NCBI GenBank assembly: GCA_019634915.1
Contig: JAHCAN010000008.1
Span: 33,895 to 97,894, forward strand
Source: Steroidobacteraceae bacterium
GTDB lineage: Bacteria > Pseudomonadota > Gammaproteobacteria > Steroidobacterales > Steroidobacteraceae
Length of the DNA stretch: 64,000 nucleotides
Direction of reading: 5' to 3'
Shown here: positions 21,547 through 33,138 of the stretch, one piece after another
Layout of the letters: each line of letters opens with the position of its first letter
Position numbering within the stretch: the first letter of the stretch is position 1
Translations under genes and position numbers: made by a program
The notes under the pieces: model-generated
Told to the model about the DNA's origin: nothing
Databases searched by the model: none
Seen by the model: only the letters and a program-made list of their open reading frames with translations

Positions 21547-22836
21547 ATGCCGCCGCCCACTCCGGATCGCGCGCGGCCGCTCGCCGACCGCATGCGTCCG
21601 CGTTCGGTGGACGAAGTGGTTGGCCAGGAGCATCTGCTCGGCGCCGGCAAGCCGCTGCGCCTCGCGCTCGAGGGCGGACAGCTGCATTCGATGATCTTCT
21701 GGGGTCCGCCCGGCACCGGCAAGACGACGCTCGCGCGGCTGATCGCGAATCGCGCTGACGCCGATTTTCTGGCGCTGTCGGCGGTGCTCGCCGGCGTCAA
21801 GGACGTGCGCGCCGCGGTCGAGCAGGCGAAGGCGAGCCGCGCGCGCAGCGGACGTGCGACGGTGCTGTTTCTCGACGAGGTGCATCGCTTCAACAAGGCG
21901 CAGCAGGACAGCTTCCTGCCGTTTCTCGAGGACGGCACGCTCACCTTCATCGGCGCGACCACCGAGAATCCGTCCTTCGAGGTCGTCAGCGCGCTGCTGT
22001 CGCGCGCGCGCGTGTATGTGCTGAAGCCGCTGCCGCCTGCGGCGATCGCCCGGCTGCTGCGTGCGGCACTCGCCGATCGCGAGCGCGGCCTCGGCGCCGA
22101 TGCGCTCACGATCGACGACGAGGCGCTCGAGTTGCTCGCGGCTGCTGCCGACGGCGACGCGCGCCGCGGACTGAACATGCTCGAGATCGCGGCGGACCTC
22201 GCCGAGGCCGGACGCATCACGCCCGCCGCGGCGCGCGAGGTGGCCAGCGGCGGACGCCGGCGTTTCGACAAGGGCGGCGAGCAGTTCTACGACCAGATCT
22301 CAGCACTGCACAAGGCGGTGCGCGGCACCGATCCCGACGCGGCGCTTTACTGGTTCTGCCGCATGCTCGACGGCGGCTGCGATCCGCTCTACATCGCCCG
22401 CCGTGCGCTGCGCATGGCCGTCGAAGACGTGGGGCTCGCCGACCCGCGCGCGCTCGCGATCGCGCGCGATGCCTGGGACAGCTACGAGCGGCTCGGCAGT
22501 CCCGAGGGCGAGCTCGCGCTCGCGACCGCCATCGTCTACCTCGCCTGCGCGCCGAAGAGCAACGCGGTCTATGTCGCGATGGGCGAGGCGATGGCGGATG
22601 TCGAAACCTACGGCACGCTCGACGTGCCGCTGCAGTTGCGCAACGCGCCGACGCGCCTGATGAAGCAGCTCGATTACGGCAAGGGCTATCGCTACGCACA
22701 CGATGAGCCCGGTGGCTACGCGGCGGGCGAGCGATACCTGCCCGATGGACTGCCCGATCGCCGATACTACCGCCCCGTGCCGCGCGGCCTCGAGATCCGG
22801 ATAGCCGAGGCGCTCGAGCGGCTGAGGAAATCCTGA
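21547..22836 (+). CDS. rarA: Replication-associated recombination protein RarA
   Basis: A 429-residue AAA+ ATPase (MgsA/RarA) that acts at stalled replication forks. Features are the N-terminal [21 protein letters not shown], Walker [15 protein letters not shown], Walker [18 protein letters not shown], sensor 1 [11 protein letters not shown] and the C-terminal tetramerisation part with [19 protein letters not shown] and [23 protein letters not shown] 21547 lies 2 bases after the previous stop; an upstream in-frame ATG lies inside that gene. Confidence 0.96.
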   Translation: MPPPTPDRARPLADRMRPRSVDEVVGQEHLLGAGKPLRLALEGGQLHSMIFWGPPGTGKTTLARLIANRADADFLALSAVLAGVKDVRAAVEQAKASRARSGRATVLFLDEVHRFNKAQQDSFLPFLEDGTLTFIGATTENPSFEVVSALLSRARVYVLKPLPPAAIARLLRAALADRERGLGADALTIDDEALELLAAAADGDARRGLNMLEIAADLAEAGRITPAAAREVASGGRRRFDKGGEQFYDQISALHKAVRGTDPDAALYWFCRMLDGGCDPLYIARRALRMAVEDVGLADPRALAIARDAWDSYERLGSPEGELALATAIVYLACAPKSNAVYVAMGEAMADVETYGTLDVPLQLRNAPTRLMKQLDYGKGYRYAHDEPGGYAAGERYLPDGLPDRRYYRPVPRGLEIRIAEALERLRKS

Positions 22837-24151
<1,315 letters not shown>

Positions 24152-24188
24152 TCGCGCCCCTTTCGGCGCTCCCCTGTTCGAGGCTTGC

Positions 24189-25322
24189 ATGTCCGGTCGC
24201 TTTTCCGTTCGCGTCGCCGCGCTGTCGCTCGTGGCGGGCGCGCTGCTGTCTGCGTGTGGTGACCAGCCCGGCCCGCAGGGTCCTCAGGCCCAGCCGGTCA
24301 CCGTCGTTACGCTGCGCGCCGAGCCGGTCACACTGACCCGCGAGCTGCCGGCGCGCACCAACGCCTACCTGATCGCCGAGGTCCGCCCGCAGGTGAGCGG
24401 CATCGTGCAGAAACGCCTGTTCACCGAGGGCGGGTACGTCAAGGCGGGCCAGGCGCTCTACCAGCTCGACGACGCCAGCTACCAGGCCGAGTACGCGAGC
24501 GCGCGCGCCTCGCTCGCGCGCGCCGAGGCGACGCTCAATTCCGCGCGGCTGAACGCGGCGCGCACGGCCGAGCTCGCCAAGGTCGACGCGGTCAGCCAGC
24601 AGGATTACGAGAATGCGACCGCCGCGCTGCTGCAGGCGGAGGCCGACGTGAAACTCGCGCAGGCGAGCGTGCGCGCGAGCGGCATCGTGCTGAACTACGC
24701 GCGCATCGTCTCGCCGATCAGCGGGCGCATCGGCAAGTCGATGGTCACCCAGGGCGCGCTCGTCACGGCGAACCAGGCGACGCCGCTCGCGACCGTGCAG
24801 CAGCTCGATCCGATCTACGTCGATGCGACGGCCTCGAGCACCGAGCTGCTCGCGCTGCGCCGCGAGCTCGCCGCCGGCACGCTGACCAGCACCGCGACCA
24901 GCGTGCCGGTCACGATCGTGCTCGAGGACGGCAGCAGCTACGAGCACGGCGGCAAGCTGACGTTCGCCGACGTCACGGTCGATCCGACGACCGGCACTTT
25001 CCTGCTGCGCATCCTCGTGCCGAATCCCGACAACATCCTGATGCCCGGCATGTACGTGCGCGCGGTGATCAGCATCGGCGTGCGCCAGAACGGCATCCTC
25101 GTGCCGCAGCAGGGCATCGCGCGCGACCCGAAAGGGCGCACGACGGCGCTGGTTGTCGGCGCCGACGACAAGGTCGAGCAGCGCGAGGTCAAGGTCTCGC
25201 GCACGGTCGGCGACAAGTGGCTGGTCGACGACGGGCTCGCGGTCGGCGACCGGGTGATCGTCGAGGGCCTGCAGAAAGTCGGCCCGGGCTCGCCGGTGCA
25301 GGCGACCGAGGCGCAAGGCTGA
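24189..25322 (+). CDS. RND efflux membrane fusion lipoprotein (AcrA/MexA family)
   Basis: A 377-residue periplasmic adaptor. The lipobox LLSAC (Cys near residue 21) indicates a lipoprotein; next come the barrel-sandwich/lipoyl domain ([35 protein letters not shown]), an alpha-helical hairpin (residues 95-160) and the beta-barrel and membrane-proximal domains ([29 protein letters not shown]). It links the pump encoded next to the outer-membrane channel. Four bases separate it from the pump gene. The substrate range cannot be read from the sequence; AcrAB/MexAB-type multidrug export is the likely class. Confidence 0.94.
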   Translation: MSGRFSVRVAALSLVAGALLSACGDQPGPQGPQAQPVTVVTLRAEPVTLTRELPARTNAYLIAEVRPQVSGIVQKRLFTEGGYVKAGQALYQLDDASYQAEYASARASLARAEATLNSARLNAARTAELAKVDAVSQQDYENATAALLQAEADVKLAQASVRASGIVLNYARIVSPISGRIGKSMVTQGALVTANQATPLATVQQLDPIYVDATASSTELLALRRELAAGTLTSTATSVPVTIVLEDGSSYEHGGKLTFADVTVDPTTGTFLLRILVPNPDNILMPGMYVRAVISIGVRQNGILVPQQGIARDPKGRTTALVVGADDKVEQREVKVSRTVGDKWLVDDGLAVGDRVIVEGLQKVGPGSPVQATEAQG

Positions 25323-25326
25323 GGCC

Positions 25327-28300
25327 ATGGCCCGTTTCTTCATCGACCGGCCGATTTTCGCGTGGGTGATCGCGATCATCATCATGCTGGCGGGCGCGCT
25401 GTCGATCACGCAGCTCGGCATCGAGCGCTATCCGCTGATCGCGCCGCCGGCGATCACCGTCAACGCGACCTACCCGGGCGCGTCGGCCAAGGTCGTCGAG
25501 GACTCGGTGACGCAGATCATCGAGCAGAACATGAAGGGCCTCGACGGCCTGCTGTACATGTCGGCGACCAGCGAGTCGAACGGCCATGCCGCGATCACGC
25601 TGACCTTCGACAATGCGACCGATCCGGACATCGCGCAGGTGCAGGTGCAGAACAAGCTGCAGCTCGCGATGCCGCTGCTGCCGCAGGAAGTGCAGCGCCA
25701 GGGCGTCGTCGTGACCAAGGGCCGCGCCGGCTTCCTGATGGTGGTCGCATTCATCTCGAGCGACGGCTCGATGGACCGGGTCGACATCGCCGACTACGTC
25801 GCGTCGAACCTCGCCGATGCGATCAGCCGCGTGCCGGGCGTCGGCAGCGTGCAGGTGTTCGGTTCCAAGTACGCGATGCGCATCTGGCTCGACCCGAACA
25901 AGCTCGACACCTACCGGCTCTCGGTCAGCGACATCATCGCCGCCGTGCAGGCGCAGAACGCACAGGTTGCGATCGGCCAGATCGGCGGCACGCCCTCGAT
26001 CGAGGGCCAGCAGCTCAACGCGACGATATCGGCGCAGGATCGCCTGCAGACGCCCGAGCAGTTCCGCGACATCATCGTGCGCAGCAATTCCGACGGCGGC
26101 GAGCTGAAGCTCGGCGACGTCGCGCGCGTCGAGATCGGCTCCGAGGACTACAACAATATCACGCGCTTCAACGGCAAGCCGGCGACCGGCGTGGCGATCT
26201 CGCTCGCGACCGGCGCCAACGCGCTCGACACTGCCAACGGCGTCGCGGCGACGCTGAAGGAGCTGCAGCCGTATTTCCCGCCGGGGCTGGTGACAGCCGA
26301 GGCCTTCGACACGACGCCGTTCGTGCGCGTGTCGATCATCGGCGTGATCGAGACGCTGCTCGAGGCCGTCGCGCTGGTGTTCCTGGTGATCCTGCTGTTC
26401 CTGCAGAACATCCGCGCGACGCTGATCCCGACGATCGCCGTGCCGGTCGTGCTGCTCGGCACGTTCACGGTGCTCGCGGCGCTCGGCTTCACGATCAACA
26501 TGCTGACGATGTTCGCGATGGTGCTCGCGATCGGCCTGCTGGTCGACGATGCGATCGTCGTCGTCGAGAACGTCGAGCGCGTGATGGCCGAGGAGGGCCT
26601 GTCGCCGCGCGAGGCGACGCGCAAGTCGATGGACCAGATCACCGGCGCGCTGGTCGGCATCGCGATGGTGCTGTCGGCCGTGTTCGTGCCGATGGGCTTC
26701 CTTGGTGGGGCGACTGGCGTGATCTACCGCCAGTTCACCGCGACGATCGTCGCCGCGATGGGCCTGTCGGTGTTCATCGCGATCGTGCTGACGCCGGCGC
26801 TGTGCGCGACGATGCTGAAGCCGGTCGAACCCGGCCATGCCCGCAAGGAGACCGGCTTCTTCGGCTGGTTCAACCGCGGCTTCCAGCGCACCGGCCGGCG
26901 GGTCGACCAGGGCGTGCGCACGATACTCTCGCGCGGCCGGCGCTTCATGGCCGTGTTCCTCGCGCTGGTGGTCGTGATGGGTTTCCTGTTCCTGCGCCTG
27001 CCGAGCGCCTTCCTGCCGGACGAGGACCAGGGCGTGCTGTTCTCGCAGGTGATCGCCCCGGCCGGTGCGACCCAGCAGCGCACGATGGAGTCGATCAAGA
27101 AAGTCGAGCAGCACTTCCTCGAAGACGAGAAGGACACGGTGCTGTCGGTGTTCACCGTGCAGGGCTTCAGCTTTGCCGGCAGCGGACAGAACAACGGCAT
27201 GTCGTTCGTCAAGCTGAAGGACTGGGACGAGCGCAAGTCGGCGGAGCTCAGCGCGACGGCGGTCGCGGCGCGCGGCATGGCGGCGCTCAGCCAGATCAAG
27301 GATGCGTTCGCGTTCGCGTTCTCGCCGCCGCCGATGCCGGAGCTTGGCACGGCATCGGGCTTCGCGTTCTTCCTGAAGGACAACGGCGGCCAGGGCCATG
27401 AGGCACTGGTCGCCGCGCGCAACCAGCTGCTCGGCGCCGCCGCGCAGAGCCCGCTGCTGACCAACGTGCGCCCGAACGGCCAGGAAGACACGCCGCAGCT
27501 GCGCGTCGAAGTCGATGTCGACAAGGCGAGCGCGCTCGGGCTGTCAATCGCGTCGGTGAACCAGACGCTGAGCGCGGCCTGGGGCGGGCAGTACATCGAC
27601 GACTTCCTCGATCGCGGCCGCGTCAAGCGCGTGTACGTACAGGCCGACGCGCCGTTTCGCATGGTGCCGGAGAATTTCAACCTCTGGTCGGTGCGCAACG
27701 GTGTCGGCGAGATGGTGCCGTTCTCGGCGTTCGCCAGCTGGCGCTGGGAATACGGCTCGCCGCGCCTCGAGCGCTACAACGGCGTGTCGGCGGCCGAGAT
27801 CAACGGCGAGGGCGCGCCGGGCGTCAGCAGCGGCGATGCGATGGCCGAGATCGAACGCATCGCAGCGGCGCTGCCGGCAGGCTTCGGCATCGAGTGGACC
27901 GGCCTGTCGTACCAGGAGCAGCAGGCGGGCGCGCAGACGCCGCTGCTGTACACGTTGTCGATCCTGATGGTGTTCCTGTGTCTCGCGGCGCTCTATGAGA
28001 GCTGGTCGGTGCCGACCGCGGTGCTGATGATCGCGCCGCTCGGCATCCTGGGTGCCGTGCTCGCCAACACGCTGCGCGGCATGGAGCGCGACGTCTACTT
28101 CCAGGTCGCGATGCTGACCAGCGTCGGCCTGTCGAGCAAGAACGCGATCCTGATCGTCGAGTTCGCGAAGGCGAATTACGAGAGCGGCATGGAACTGGTC
28201 GAGGCGACGCTGCGCGCGGTGCGCGACCGCCTGCGGCCGATCATCATGACCTCGCTCGCGTTCGGCTTCGGCGTGCTGCCGCTCGCGATCGCGAGCGGCG

Positions 28301-28443
28301 CCGGCTCGGGCGCGCAGCGCGCGATCGGCACCGGCGTGATCGGCGGCATGCTGGTCGGCACCAGCTGCGGGCTGTTCCTGATTCCGCTGTTCTATGTGCT
28401 GGTGCAGCGTCTGGCGGGAGGCAAGCGCGATGCGGCGGCGTGA
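25327..28443 (+). CDS. RND multidrug efflux pump, inner-membrane subunit (AcrB/MexB family)
   Basis: A 1038-residue HAE1-type proton-driven pump. The transmembrane proton relay is intact: Asp407-Asp408 in [18 protein letters not shown] and Lys938 in [16 protein letters not shown], essentially the same positions as in E. coli AcrB. It begins with the canonical [17 protein letters not shown] and keeps 12 membrane segments with two large periplasmic loops (residues 40-335 and 560-870). The 3' end overlaps the channel gene by 14 bases. Complete by length and motifs. Confidence 0.96.
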   Translation: MARFFIDRPIFAWVIAIIIMLAGALSITQLGIERYPLIAPPAITVNATYPGASAKVVEDSVTQIIEQNMKGLDGLLYMSATSESNGHAAITLTFDNATDPDIAQVQVQNKLQLAMPLLPQEVQRQGVVVTKGRAGFLMVVAFISSDGSMDRVDIADYVASNLADAISRVPGVGSVQVFGSKYAMRIWLDPNKLDTYRLSVSDIIAAVQAQNAQVAIGQIGGTPSIEGQQLNATISAQDRLQTPEQFRDIIVRSNSDGGELKLGDVARVEIGSEDYNNITRFNGKPATGVAISLATGANALDTANGVAATLKELQPYFPPGLVTAEAFDTTPFVRVSIIGVIETLLEAVALVFLVILLFLQNIRATLIPTIAVPVVLLGTFTVLAALGFTINMLTMFAMVLAIGLLVDDAIVVVENVERVMAEEGLSPREATRKSMDQITGALVGIAMVLSAVFVPMGFLGGATGVIYRQFTATIVAAMGLSVFIAIVLTPALCATMLKPVEPGHARKETGFFGWFNRGFQRTGRRVDQGVRTILSRGRRFMAVFLALVVVMGFLFLRLPSAFLPDEDQGVLFSQVIAPAGATQQRTMESIKKVEQHFLEDEKDTVLSVFTVQGFSFAGSGQNNGMSFVKLKDWDERKSAELSATAVAARGMAALSQIKDAFAFAFSPPPMPELGTASGFAFFLKDNGGQGHEALVAARNQLLGAAAQSPLLTNVRPNGQEDTPQLRVEVDVDKASALGLSIASVNQTLSAAWGGQYIDDFLDRGRVKRVYVQADAPFRMVPENFNLWSVRNGVGEMVPFSAFASWRWEYGSPRLERYNGVSAAEINGEGAPGVSSGDAMAEIERIAAALPAGFGIEWTGLSYQEQQAGAQTPLLYTLSILMVFLCLAALYESWSVPTAVLMIAPLGILGAVLANTLRGMERDVYFQVAMLTSVGLSSKNAILIVEFAKANYESGMELVEATLRAVRDRLRPIIMTSLAFGFGVLPLAIASGAGSGAQRAIGTGVIGGMLVGTSCGLFLIPLFYVLVQRLAGGKRDAAA

Positions 28444-29872
28444 CGGCCTGCTGATGCCGGTGATTGCGCTGGCGGGCCTGCTCGCGGGCTGCGGCGCGCT
28501 CGTCCCCAGGCTGCCCGAGGCGCAGAGCGACATTCCGGCGCAGTGGCCGCTGCCGCCGACCACTGCGGCGGGCGTCGCGCTGCCAGTTGAGGCCGCGGCG
28601 GAGCCGGACGCGTCCGCCGCCACGGTCGCGGACATCGGCTGGCGCGATTTCTTCGTCGACCCGAAGCTCGAGCAGCTGATCGCACTTGCGCTCGGGAACA
28701 ACCGGGACCTGCGCGTCGCGGTGCTGAACGTCGAGCGTGCGCGCGCGCAGTACCGCATCCAGCGCGCCGACCGCCTGCCGTCGATCGACGTCACCGGTGC
28801 GCTGACGCGCAGCGGCGGCGAGCAGCTTCCCGTCACCGAACAGGCGAGCGTGACCGCCGGCGTCGCCGCCTTCGAGTTCGACCTGTTCGGGCGCGTGCGC
28901 AACCTGACGGTGGCGCAGCTCGAGCGCTATTTCGCGCAGGAGGCCGCACGCCGCGCTGCGCAGCTGTCGCTGGTCGCCGAGATCGCCAACGCCTGGCTCG
29001 CGCTGAGTGCCGACCGCGAACTGCAGCGCGTCGCGCGCGAGGCGCTGACCAACCGCGAACAGGCACTCGCGCTCAACGAGAAGCGCCACGAGCTGGGCGC
29101 CGTGTCGGCGCTCGATGTGAGCCAGGCACAGACCGCGGTCGAGACGGCGCGCACCGACGTGTCGCGCTACGCCGGCCAGGTCGCGCGCGACATCAACGCC
29201 CTGACATTGCTCGTCGGCGCGCCGATCGATCCGGACCTGCTGCCGGACAGCTTCGACCTGCACGTCAGCGGCCTCGGCGCGCTGCCGGCGGGGCTGCCGT
29301 CGGAAGTGCTGCTGCGCCGCCCGGACATCCAGCAGTCCGAGCGGCTGTTGCGCGCGGCGAACGCCAATATCGGCGCGGCACGCGCGGCTTTCTTCCCGTC
29401 GATCCGCCTGACCGGGCAGGTCGGCTATGCCAGTGACGACCTGTCGACCGTGTTCGACAGCGGAACACGCATCTGGAGCTTCTCGCCACAGGTGAGTCTG
29501 CCGATCTTCGAGGGCGGACGGCTGGTCGCGGGGCTCAGGTCGGCCCGGATCGATCGCGACATCGCGCTCGCGCAGTACGAGAAGGCGATCCAGGGCGGCT
29601 TTCGCGAGGTCGCCGACGCGCTGGCGCTGACCCGCACGCTCGCCGAGCAGAAGACCTCGCAGCAGGCACTGGTCGCGGCCGCGACCCGCGCTGACGAGCT
29701 CTCGCGCGTGCGCTACGAAAGCGGCCGGGACAGCTATCTCGTGCTGCTCGATTCGCAGCGCACGCTCTACGCGGCCCAGCAGTCACTGATCGCGACCCAG
29801 CTCGCCGAGCAATCCAATCGCGTGCTGCTCTACAAGGTGCTCGGCGGCGGCTGGCTGGAGGCCGCGCCATGA
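28430..29872 (+). CDS. RND outer-membrane efflux lipoprotein (OprM/NodT family)
   Basis: A 480-residue TolC-like channel of the NodT subfamily. Lipobox LLAGC near residue 20 ([19 protein letters not shown]) predicts a lipid-anchored N-terminus; two outer-membrane-efflux repeats follow, with [27 protein letters not shown] and the typical second-half motif [35 protein letters not shown] 28430 is chosen for the strong GGGAGG eight bases upstream. The stop overlaps the tetR start (ATGATG). Completes the tripartite pump. Confidence 0.94.
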   Translation: MRRRDGLLMPVIALAGLLAGCGALVPRLPEAQSDIPAQWPLPPTTAAGVALPVEAAAEPDASAATVADIGWRDFFVDPKLEQLIALALGNNRDLRVAVLNVERARAQYRIQRADRLPSIDVTGALTRSGGEQLPVTEQASVTAGVAAFEFDLFGRVRNLTVAQLERYFAQEAARRAAQLSLVAEIANAWLALSADRELQRVAREALTNREQALALNEKRHELGAVSALDVSQAQTAVETARTDVSRYAGQVARDINALTLLVGAPIDPDLLPDSFDLHVSGLGALPAGLPSEVLLRRPDIQQSERLLRAANANIGAARAAFFPSIRLTGQVGYASDDLSTVFDSGTRIWSFSPQVSLPIFEGGRLVAGLRSARIDRDIALAQYEKAIQGGFREVADALALTRTLAEQKTSQQALVAAATRADELSRVRYESGRDSYLVLLDSQRTLYAAQQSLIATQLAEQSNRVLLYKVLGGGWLEAAP

Positions 29873-30519
29873 TGGCCGCGCAGGCGATGGACGCGAAGCG
29901 CAGGGCGCAGGCGCGCGTCGCCGCGCAGCGCACGCGCATCCTGCAGGCCGCGGAGAAGTGCTTCGTCGAGCGCGGCTTCCACGCCGCGAGCATGGCGACG
30001 ATCGCGCAGACCGCCGCGATGAGCCCGGGCCTGATCTACCGCTACTTCCACAGCAAGAGCGAGATCATCCTCGCGATCATCGAACGCCAGCTCGAGACCG
30101 CGCGCGAACGCATCGGCGCGCTGCATGGCGCGAACGACCTCGCGGCGAGCCTCGCCGACTCGTTTCAAGCGGCGGAGCAGGACGACTGCGAGCAGATCAG
30201 CGCGCCGCTGTTCCTCGAGATGTCTGCCGAGGCGACGCGCGACCCGCAGATCGGTGCCGCGATGCACGCCTTCGACGCGACCGTCCGTGGCGACCTCGCG
30301 GGCGTGCTGACGCGCAGCCGCGAGCGGGGCGGCTACGGCCTGCCGGCACCGCTCGCCGAAGCGCGGGCGCTGATGCTGCTATGCCTCATCGAGGGGCTCA
30401 AGGTGCGCGAGGCGCGCGAGCCGGGGCTCGATCGCGGGCTGCTCGAGACCGCGCTGGCCGACATCCTCGCGATGTTGCTCGCGCCGCTGGCGCCCGGCGG
30501 GGCGGATTTGCGACCATAG
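29869..30519 (+). CDS. TetR family repressor, probable regulator of the efflux operon
   Basis: A 216-residue regulator. The N-terminal helix-turn-helix (ILQAAEKCFVERGFHAASMATIAQTAAMSPGLIYRYFHSKSEI, residues 24-66) is classic TetR; the C-terminal helical domain would hold the ligand pocket. It overlaps the channel gene stop (29869-29872), so it is the last gene of the pump operon and is expected to repress it through the palindrome at 24134. ATG 29869 and ATG 29872 are both possible starts. Confidence 0.9.
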   Translation: MMAAQAMDAKRRAQARVAAQRTRILQAAEKCFVERGFHAASMATIAQTAAMSPGLIYRYFHSKSEIILAIIERQLETARERIGALHGANDLAASLADSFQAAEQDDCEQISAPLFLEMSAEATRDPQIGAAMHAFDATVRGDLAGVLTRSRERGGYGLPAPLAEARALMLLCLIEGLKVREAREPGLDRGLLETALADILAMLLAPLAPGGADLRP

Positions 30520-30528
30520 GCCACAGTC

Positions 30529-30829
30529 GGAAGGGTGCCAGAGTGGTTGAATGGACCGGTCTTGTGAATCGAGCGCTGCCGTCGGAAACGCGGTAGTGGA
30601 TGGAGTCAAAGTCGGCGAAGCCCCTGCGCGAGCGAGGTAACGCCGAGCGAAGCCCGCAAGGGAACGTGTAGAGACTTGACGGCTCCCGCCTAAGGCCCGC
30701 GGGCTAAGGCGATGGCAAAGTCCAGACCCCGAACAGACGCATCGTCGTCTGGTGGCGAAAGCCATCGGGGCATGGAAAACCGGCAACAGGGCAACCTGTT
30801 CGTGGGTTCGAATCCCACCCCTTCCGCCA
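30529..30829 (+). tRNA. tRNA-Ser(UGA) interrupted by an intron
   Basis: Exons 30529-30563 and 30775-30829 give a 90-nt type II tRNA. Acceptor GGAAGGG pairs with CCCTTCC, followed by G and an encoded CCA. The anticodon stem CCGGT/ACCGG encloses the loop CTTGAAA, anticodon TGA. The variable arm is AACAGG-GCAA-CCTGTT, the T arm GTGGG/CCCAC. The exon junction falls after U34, within the anticodon. The unspliced gene cannot fold an anticodon stem, so splicing is required. The 3' end is followed 166 bases later by an integrase gene. Confidence 0.93.
30564..30774 (+). ncRNA. Group I self-splicing intron (IC3-like) in tRNA-Ser
   Basis: A 211-nt intron with no open reading frame. P1: exon CTT (30561-30563) pairs with GAG (30571-30573), giving the required U.G at the 5' splice site. 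P2: CGCTGCC (30574-30580) with GGTAGTG (30592-30598). P3: GGAGTC (30602-30607) with GGCTCC (30680-30685). P7 and core: GTGTAGAGACTTGACGG (30666-30682) with AAAGTCC (30717-30723). The intron ends in G (30774) before exon base G. The layout and several strings closely follow, from memory, the Azoarcus tRNA-Ile intron, with compensatory changes in P3 and P7. Confidence 0.88.
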
Positions 30830-30955
30830 ATTGCCAATCTCACGCCGGCTCAGGCGATACGGGAAATGTTGAAAATGCCGTGAAACTCAGGGTTTTACGG
30901 TCTCACAGCGTATCCCAAGCTCTCGGTATGTCTCAACCAGGCGAGGGTACTTTTG

Positions 30956-30990
30956 AGGGTATCAGCGCCGTTGGCATCGGGAGATACCCT
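30956..30990. repeat. Inverted repeat ahead of the integrase start
   Basis: AGGGTATC (30956-30963) and GATACCCT (30983-30990) separated by 19 bases, ending 4 bases before the integrase ATG; a further GAGGGTAC lies at 30943-30950. Placement suggests integrase or excisionase arm sites, or an operator for int. Confidence 0.45.
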
Positions 30991-30994
30991 AAAA

Positions 30995-32170
30995 ATGCTT
31001 ACGGACAGCAAGGTTCGTTCGGCCAGATCAGCAGACCGCCCGCTCAAGCTCTTCGACTCTCGCGGCTTGTATCTGCAGGTGATGCCGAACGGCGGTCGCT
31101 ACTGGCGCTTCAACTACCAGTTCAATGGCAAGTACAGGACGCTGGCACTGGGAACGTATCCCGACGTGTCGCTGGCGAGAGCCAGGGAGCGCCACTACGA
31201 GGCACGGCGGGAGCTCGCCGAGGGTATCGACCCCGGCGCGGCCAAGCAGGCTCTCAGCCGGGATTTTGAAACCGTAGCACGTGCCTGGCTAGCCCACTGG
31301 CGTCCGGGCCGGTCAGAACGGTACGCGGACTATGTGGTATCCCGGCTGGAGGGCGACATCTTTCCAGACATCGGCGCCCGGCCAGTGGGGGAACTGACCG
31401 CCGCCGAGTTCCGGGATGCCGTGCGCAAGGTGGAACGGCGTGGCGCATCGGAGATTGCGCGGCGATTGCTGCAGAACTGCGGCCAGATCATGCGTTACGC
31501 CGTCGCCAACGACCTTTCGCCGCGCAACCCGGTAGCGGAGGTGAAGCCCTCCGACATCCTCAAGGCCCGCAAGAAGCGCAACTACCCGCGAGTGAGCGCG
31601 AGGGAACTCCCCAATCTGCTACGTGCCATCGACAGCTACGCGGGCGGCGAGCATACGCGCATGGCCCTGCAGCTGATGGCGCTGACCTTCGTGCGGACCT
31701 CGGAGCTGATTGGTGCGCGCTGGCCGGAGTTCGATCTCAAGGAATCCCGTTGGGACATTCCAGCCGAGCGGATGAAAATGAAGACGCTCCATGTCGTCGC
31801 CCTGAGCACGCAGGCCACGGCAATCCTCGAACGGCTCCAGGCGATTTCATTCGACCGGGAGTTCGTATTCCCCGGCGATCTGAATCCCCACAAACCCATG
31901 AGCAACAACACACTGCTGTTCGCGCTGTACCGGATGGGTTACCGGAGCCGAATGACCGGACACGGGTTCCGAGGCGTGGCCTCCACCATCCTCCACGAGC
32001 AGGGTTGGCCGCATGAACACATAGAGCTGCAGCTGGCTCATCAGGAGCGCAATGACGTCAGTGCCGCCTACAACCATGCCCTTTATCTGAAGCCGCGCGC
32101 CGAGATGATGCAGGCGTGGGCGGACCATCTCGACCGTTTGCGAGTTCACGACGGAGAAGCGGGTCAGTAA
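30995..32170 (+). CDS. Tyrosine recombinase (P4-type integrase)
   Basis: A 391-residue phage-type integrase. The N-terminal DUF4102 arm-binding domain (MLTDSKVRSARSADRPLKLFDSRGLYLQV) is followed by a SAM-like core-binding domain and the catalytic domain with Arg234 (RTSELIGARW), His323 and Arg326 (HGFRGVAS), His349 (LAHQER) and Tyr359 (AAYNHALYL). All five catalytic residues are present, so it may be active. It starts 166 bases after tRNA-Ser, in the direction leading away from it, as in islands integrated at tRNA genes. ATG 30995 is chosen over an upstream ATG that adds 14 non-family residues. Confidence 0.93.
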   Translation: MLTDSKVRSARSADRPLKLFDSRGLYLQVMPNGGRYWRFNYQFNGKYRTLALGTYPDVSLARARERHYEARRELAEGIDPGAAKQALSRDFETVARAWLAHWRPGRSERYADYVVSRLEGDIFPDIGARPVGELTAAEFRDAVRKVERRGASEIARRLLQNCGQIMRYAVANDLSPRNPVAEVKPSDILKARKKRNYPRVSARELPNLLRAIDSYAGGEHTRMALQLMALTFVRTSELIGARWPEFDLKESRWDIPAERMKMKTLHVVALSTQATAILERLQAISFDREFVFPGDLNPHKPMSNNTLLFALYRMGYRSRMTGHGFRGVASTILHEQGWPHEHIELQLAHQERNDVSAAYNHALYLKPRAEMMQAWADHLDRLRVHDGEAGQ

Positions 32171-32218
32171 ACCGCCTGACTTGGAGTCGTACTTGCAGGA
32201 ATGCTCACGCGAAGACTT

Positions 32219-32770
32219 CTATTTCCAAACGGCGCGCGGTGCGAGCGATGTGAATGGGGCCTTCTCCAATCCGTAGAAACCAGCGACGCTGGAACCCCGG
32301 AACGGATGCGCATCTGGCGACTTGTCCGAGGACCAGATCCTATCCATCAAGCAACGCGCCAGGATCTGAAATGCAATGGATCGAAATCTAGTCGGTACCT
32401 GAGACACCGTCGGGAACCAATCGAAATAGTACCTACACTGGTCAAGAACAAACATGTCGACGTACATCGTGGTGCTCTTTGCTTTGTATCGACCTCGCAT
32501 GGAATCCCTTAGAGAAGTGAAATAGGGGTGGCCGTAGATTCCAAGGAGCGAGTTGACCACAAGATTCGGAAGGGGCAAATCGCACGAAAAGCGGGAATCT
32601 TGATCGAACCATGGTGTGGAAATCGCGCGTAGCAGCTCCTCGCTTGCGAGTTTCCAGTGCCCTTCGACAATCTTATCCAGCAACGCTGCCGACTTGTTCA
32701 GGTCAAGCGCATTCTGAGCGATAAAAGAGAGGTTCCCGAGATGCTGGCCCAAAGGATCTGCGGGCGTCAG
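32219..32770 (-). pseudogene. 3' part of an unknown island gene, cut by IS3
   Basis: About 180 codons of an unrecognised protein read from the IS3 left end to a stop at 32219. The first 14 residues of the open frame (MRCPRKRVNSTL..) are IS3 terminal sequence, so the true N-terminus is lost. The remainder (QHLGNLSFIAQNALDLNKSAALLDKIVEGHWKLASEELL...; TMYVDMFVLDQCRYYFDWF) has no membrane segment, P-loop or metal motif that I can see. It has moderate GC, unlike the core genes. It could be the 3' end of the same transcription unit, or even the same gene, as the truncated ATPase on the far side of the two IS elements. Confidence 0.6.
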
Positions 32771-32826
32771 TGTGGAGTTGACCCGTTTTCGTGGACACCT
32801 CACCGTTGGAGATGGAGGAGTTCACG

Positions 32827-33138
32827 ATGGCGGACAAGACGATCCGGTACACGCCGGAGTTCAAGAAGCAGATGGTCGGTCTTGTGCGGGCCGGGCGCAG
32901 GCCCGCGGCCCTGTCCAAGGAGTTTGGGCCCTCGGCCTGGACGATTGGTTTGTGGGTCAAGCAGGCCGCGCGTGATGCCGGGGACGGCGACGGCGGCCTG
33001 AGCAGCGCCGAGCGCGAGGAGCTGCGCCGCCTGCGGCGCGAGAACCGGCAGCTGAGGGAGGACCGAGAGATCCTCTCAAAAGCCGCGGCCTGGTTCGCGA
33101 CGGAGAAGGCGCCTACGAAGCGCTCTTCGGATTCGTGA
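32827..33138 (+). CDS. IS3-family transposase OrfA
   Basis: A 103-residue DNA-binding subunit: a helix-turn-helix (RYTPEFKKQMVGLVRAGRRPAALSKEFGPSAWTIGLWVKQA) and a leucine-zipper-like C-terminal coiled coil (EREELRRLRRENRQLREDREIL). The start ATG 32827 follows GGAGGAG. The stop (TGA 33136-33138) overlaps the orfB GTG by 4 bases, the arrangement from which IS3 elements make a fused OrfAB transposase. Confidence 0.9.
   Translation: MADKTIRYTPEFKKQMVGLVRAGRRPAALSKEFGPSAWTIGLWVKQAARDAGDGDGGLSSAEREELRRLRRENRQLREDREILSKAAAWFATEKAPTKRSSDS

Noticed and set aside
30564-30774. Region first considered as part of a tmRNA or as protein-coding frame continuing past tetR
   Set aside because: It lacks the tmRNA ends and tag frame, and the open frames crossing it are interrupted or composition-like; the group I intron reading explains both the core motifs and the split tRNA.
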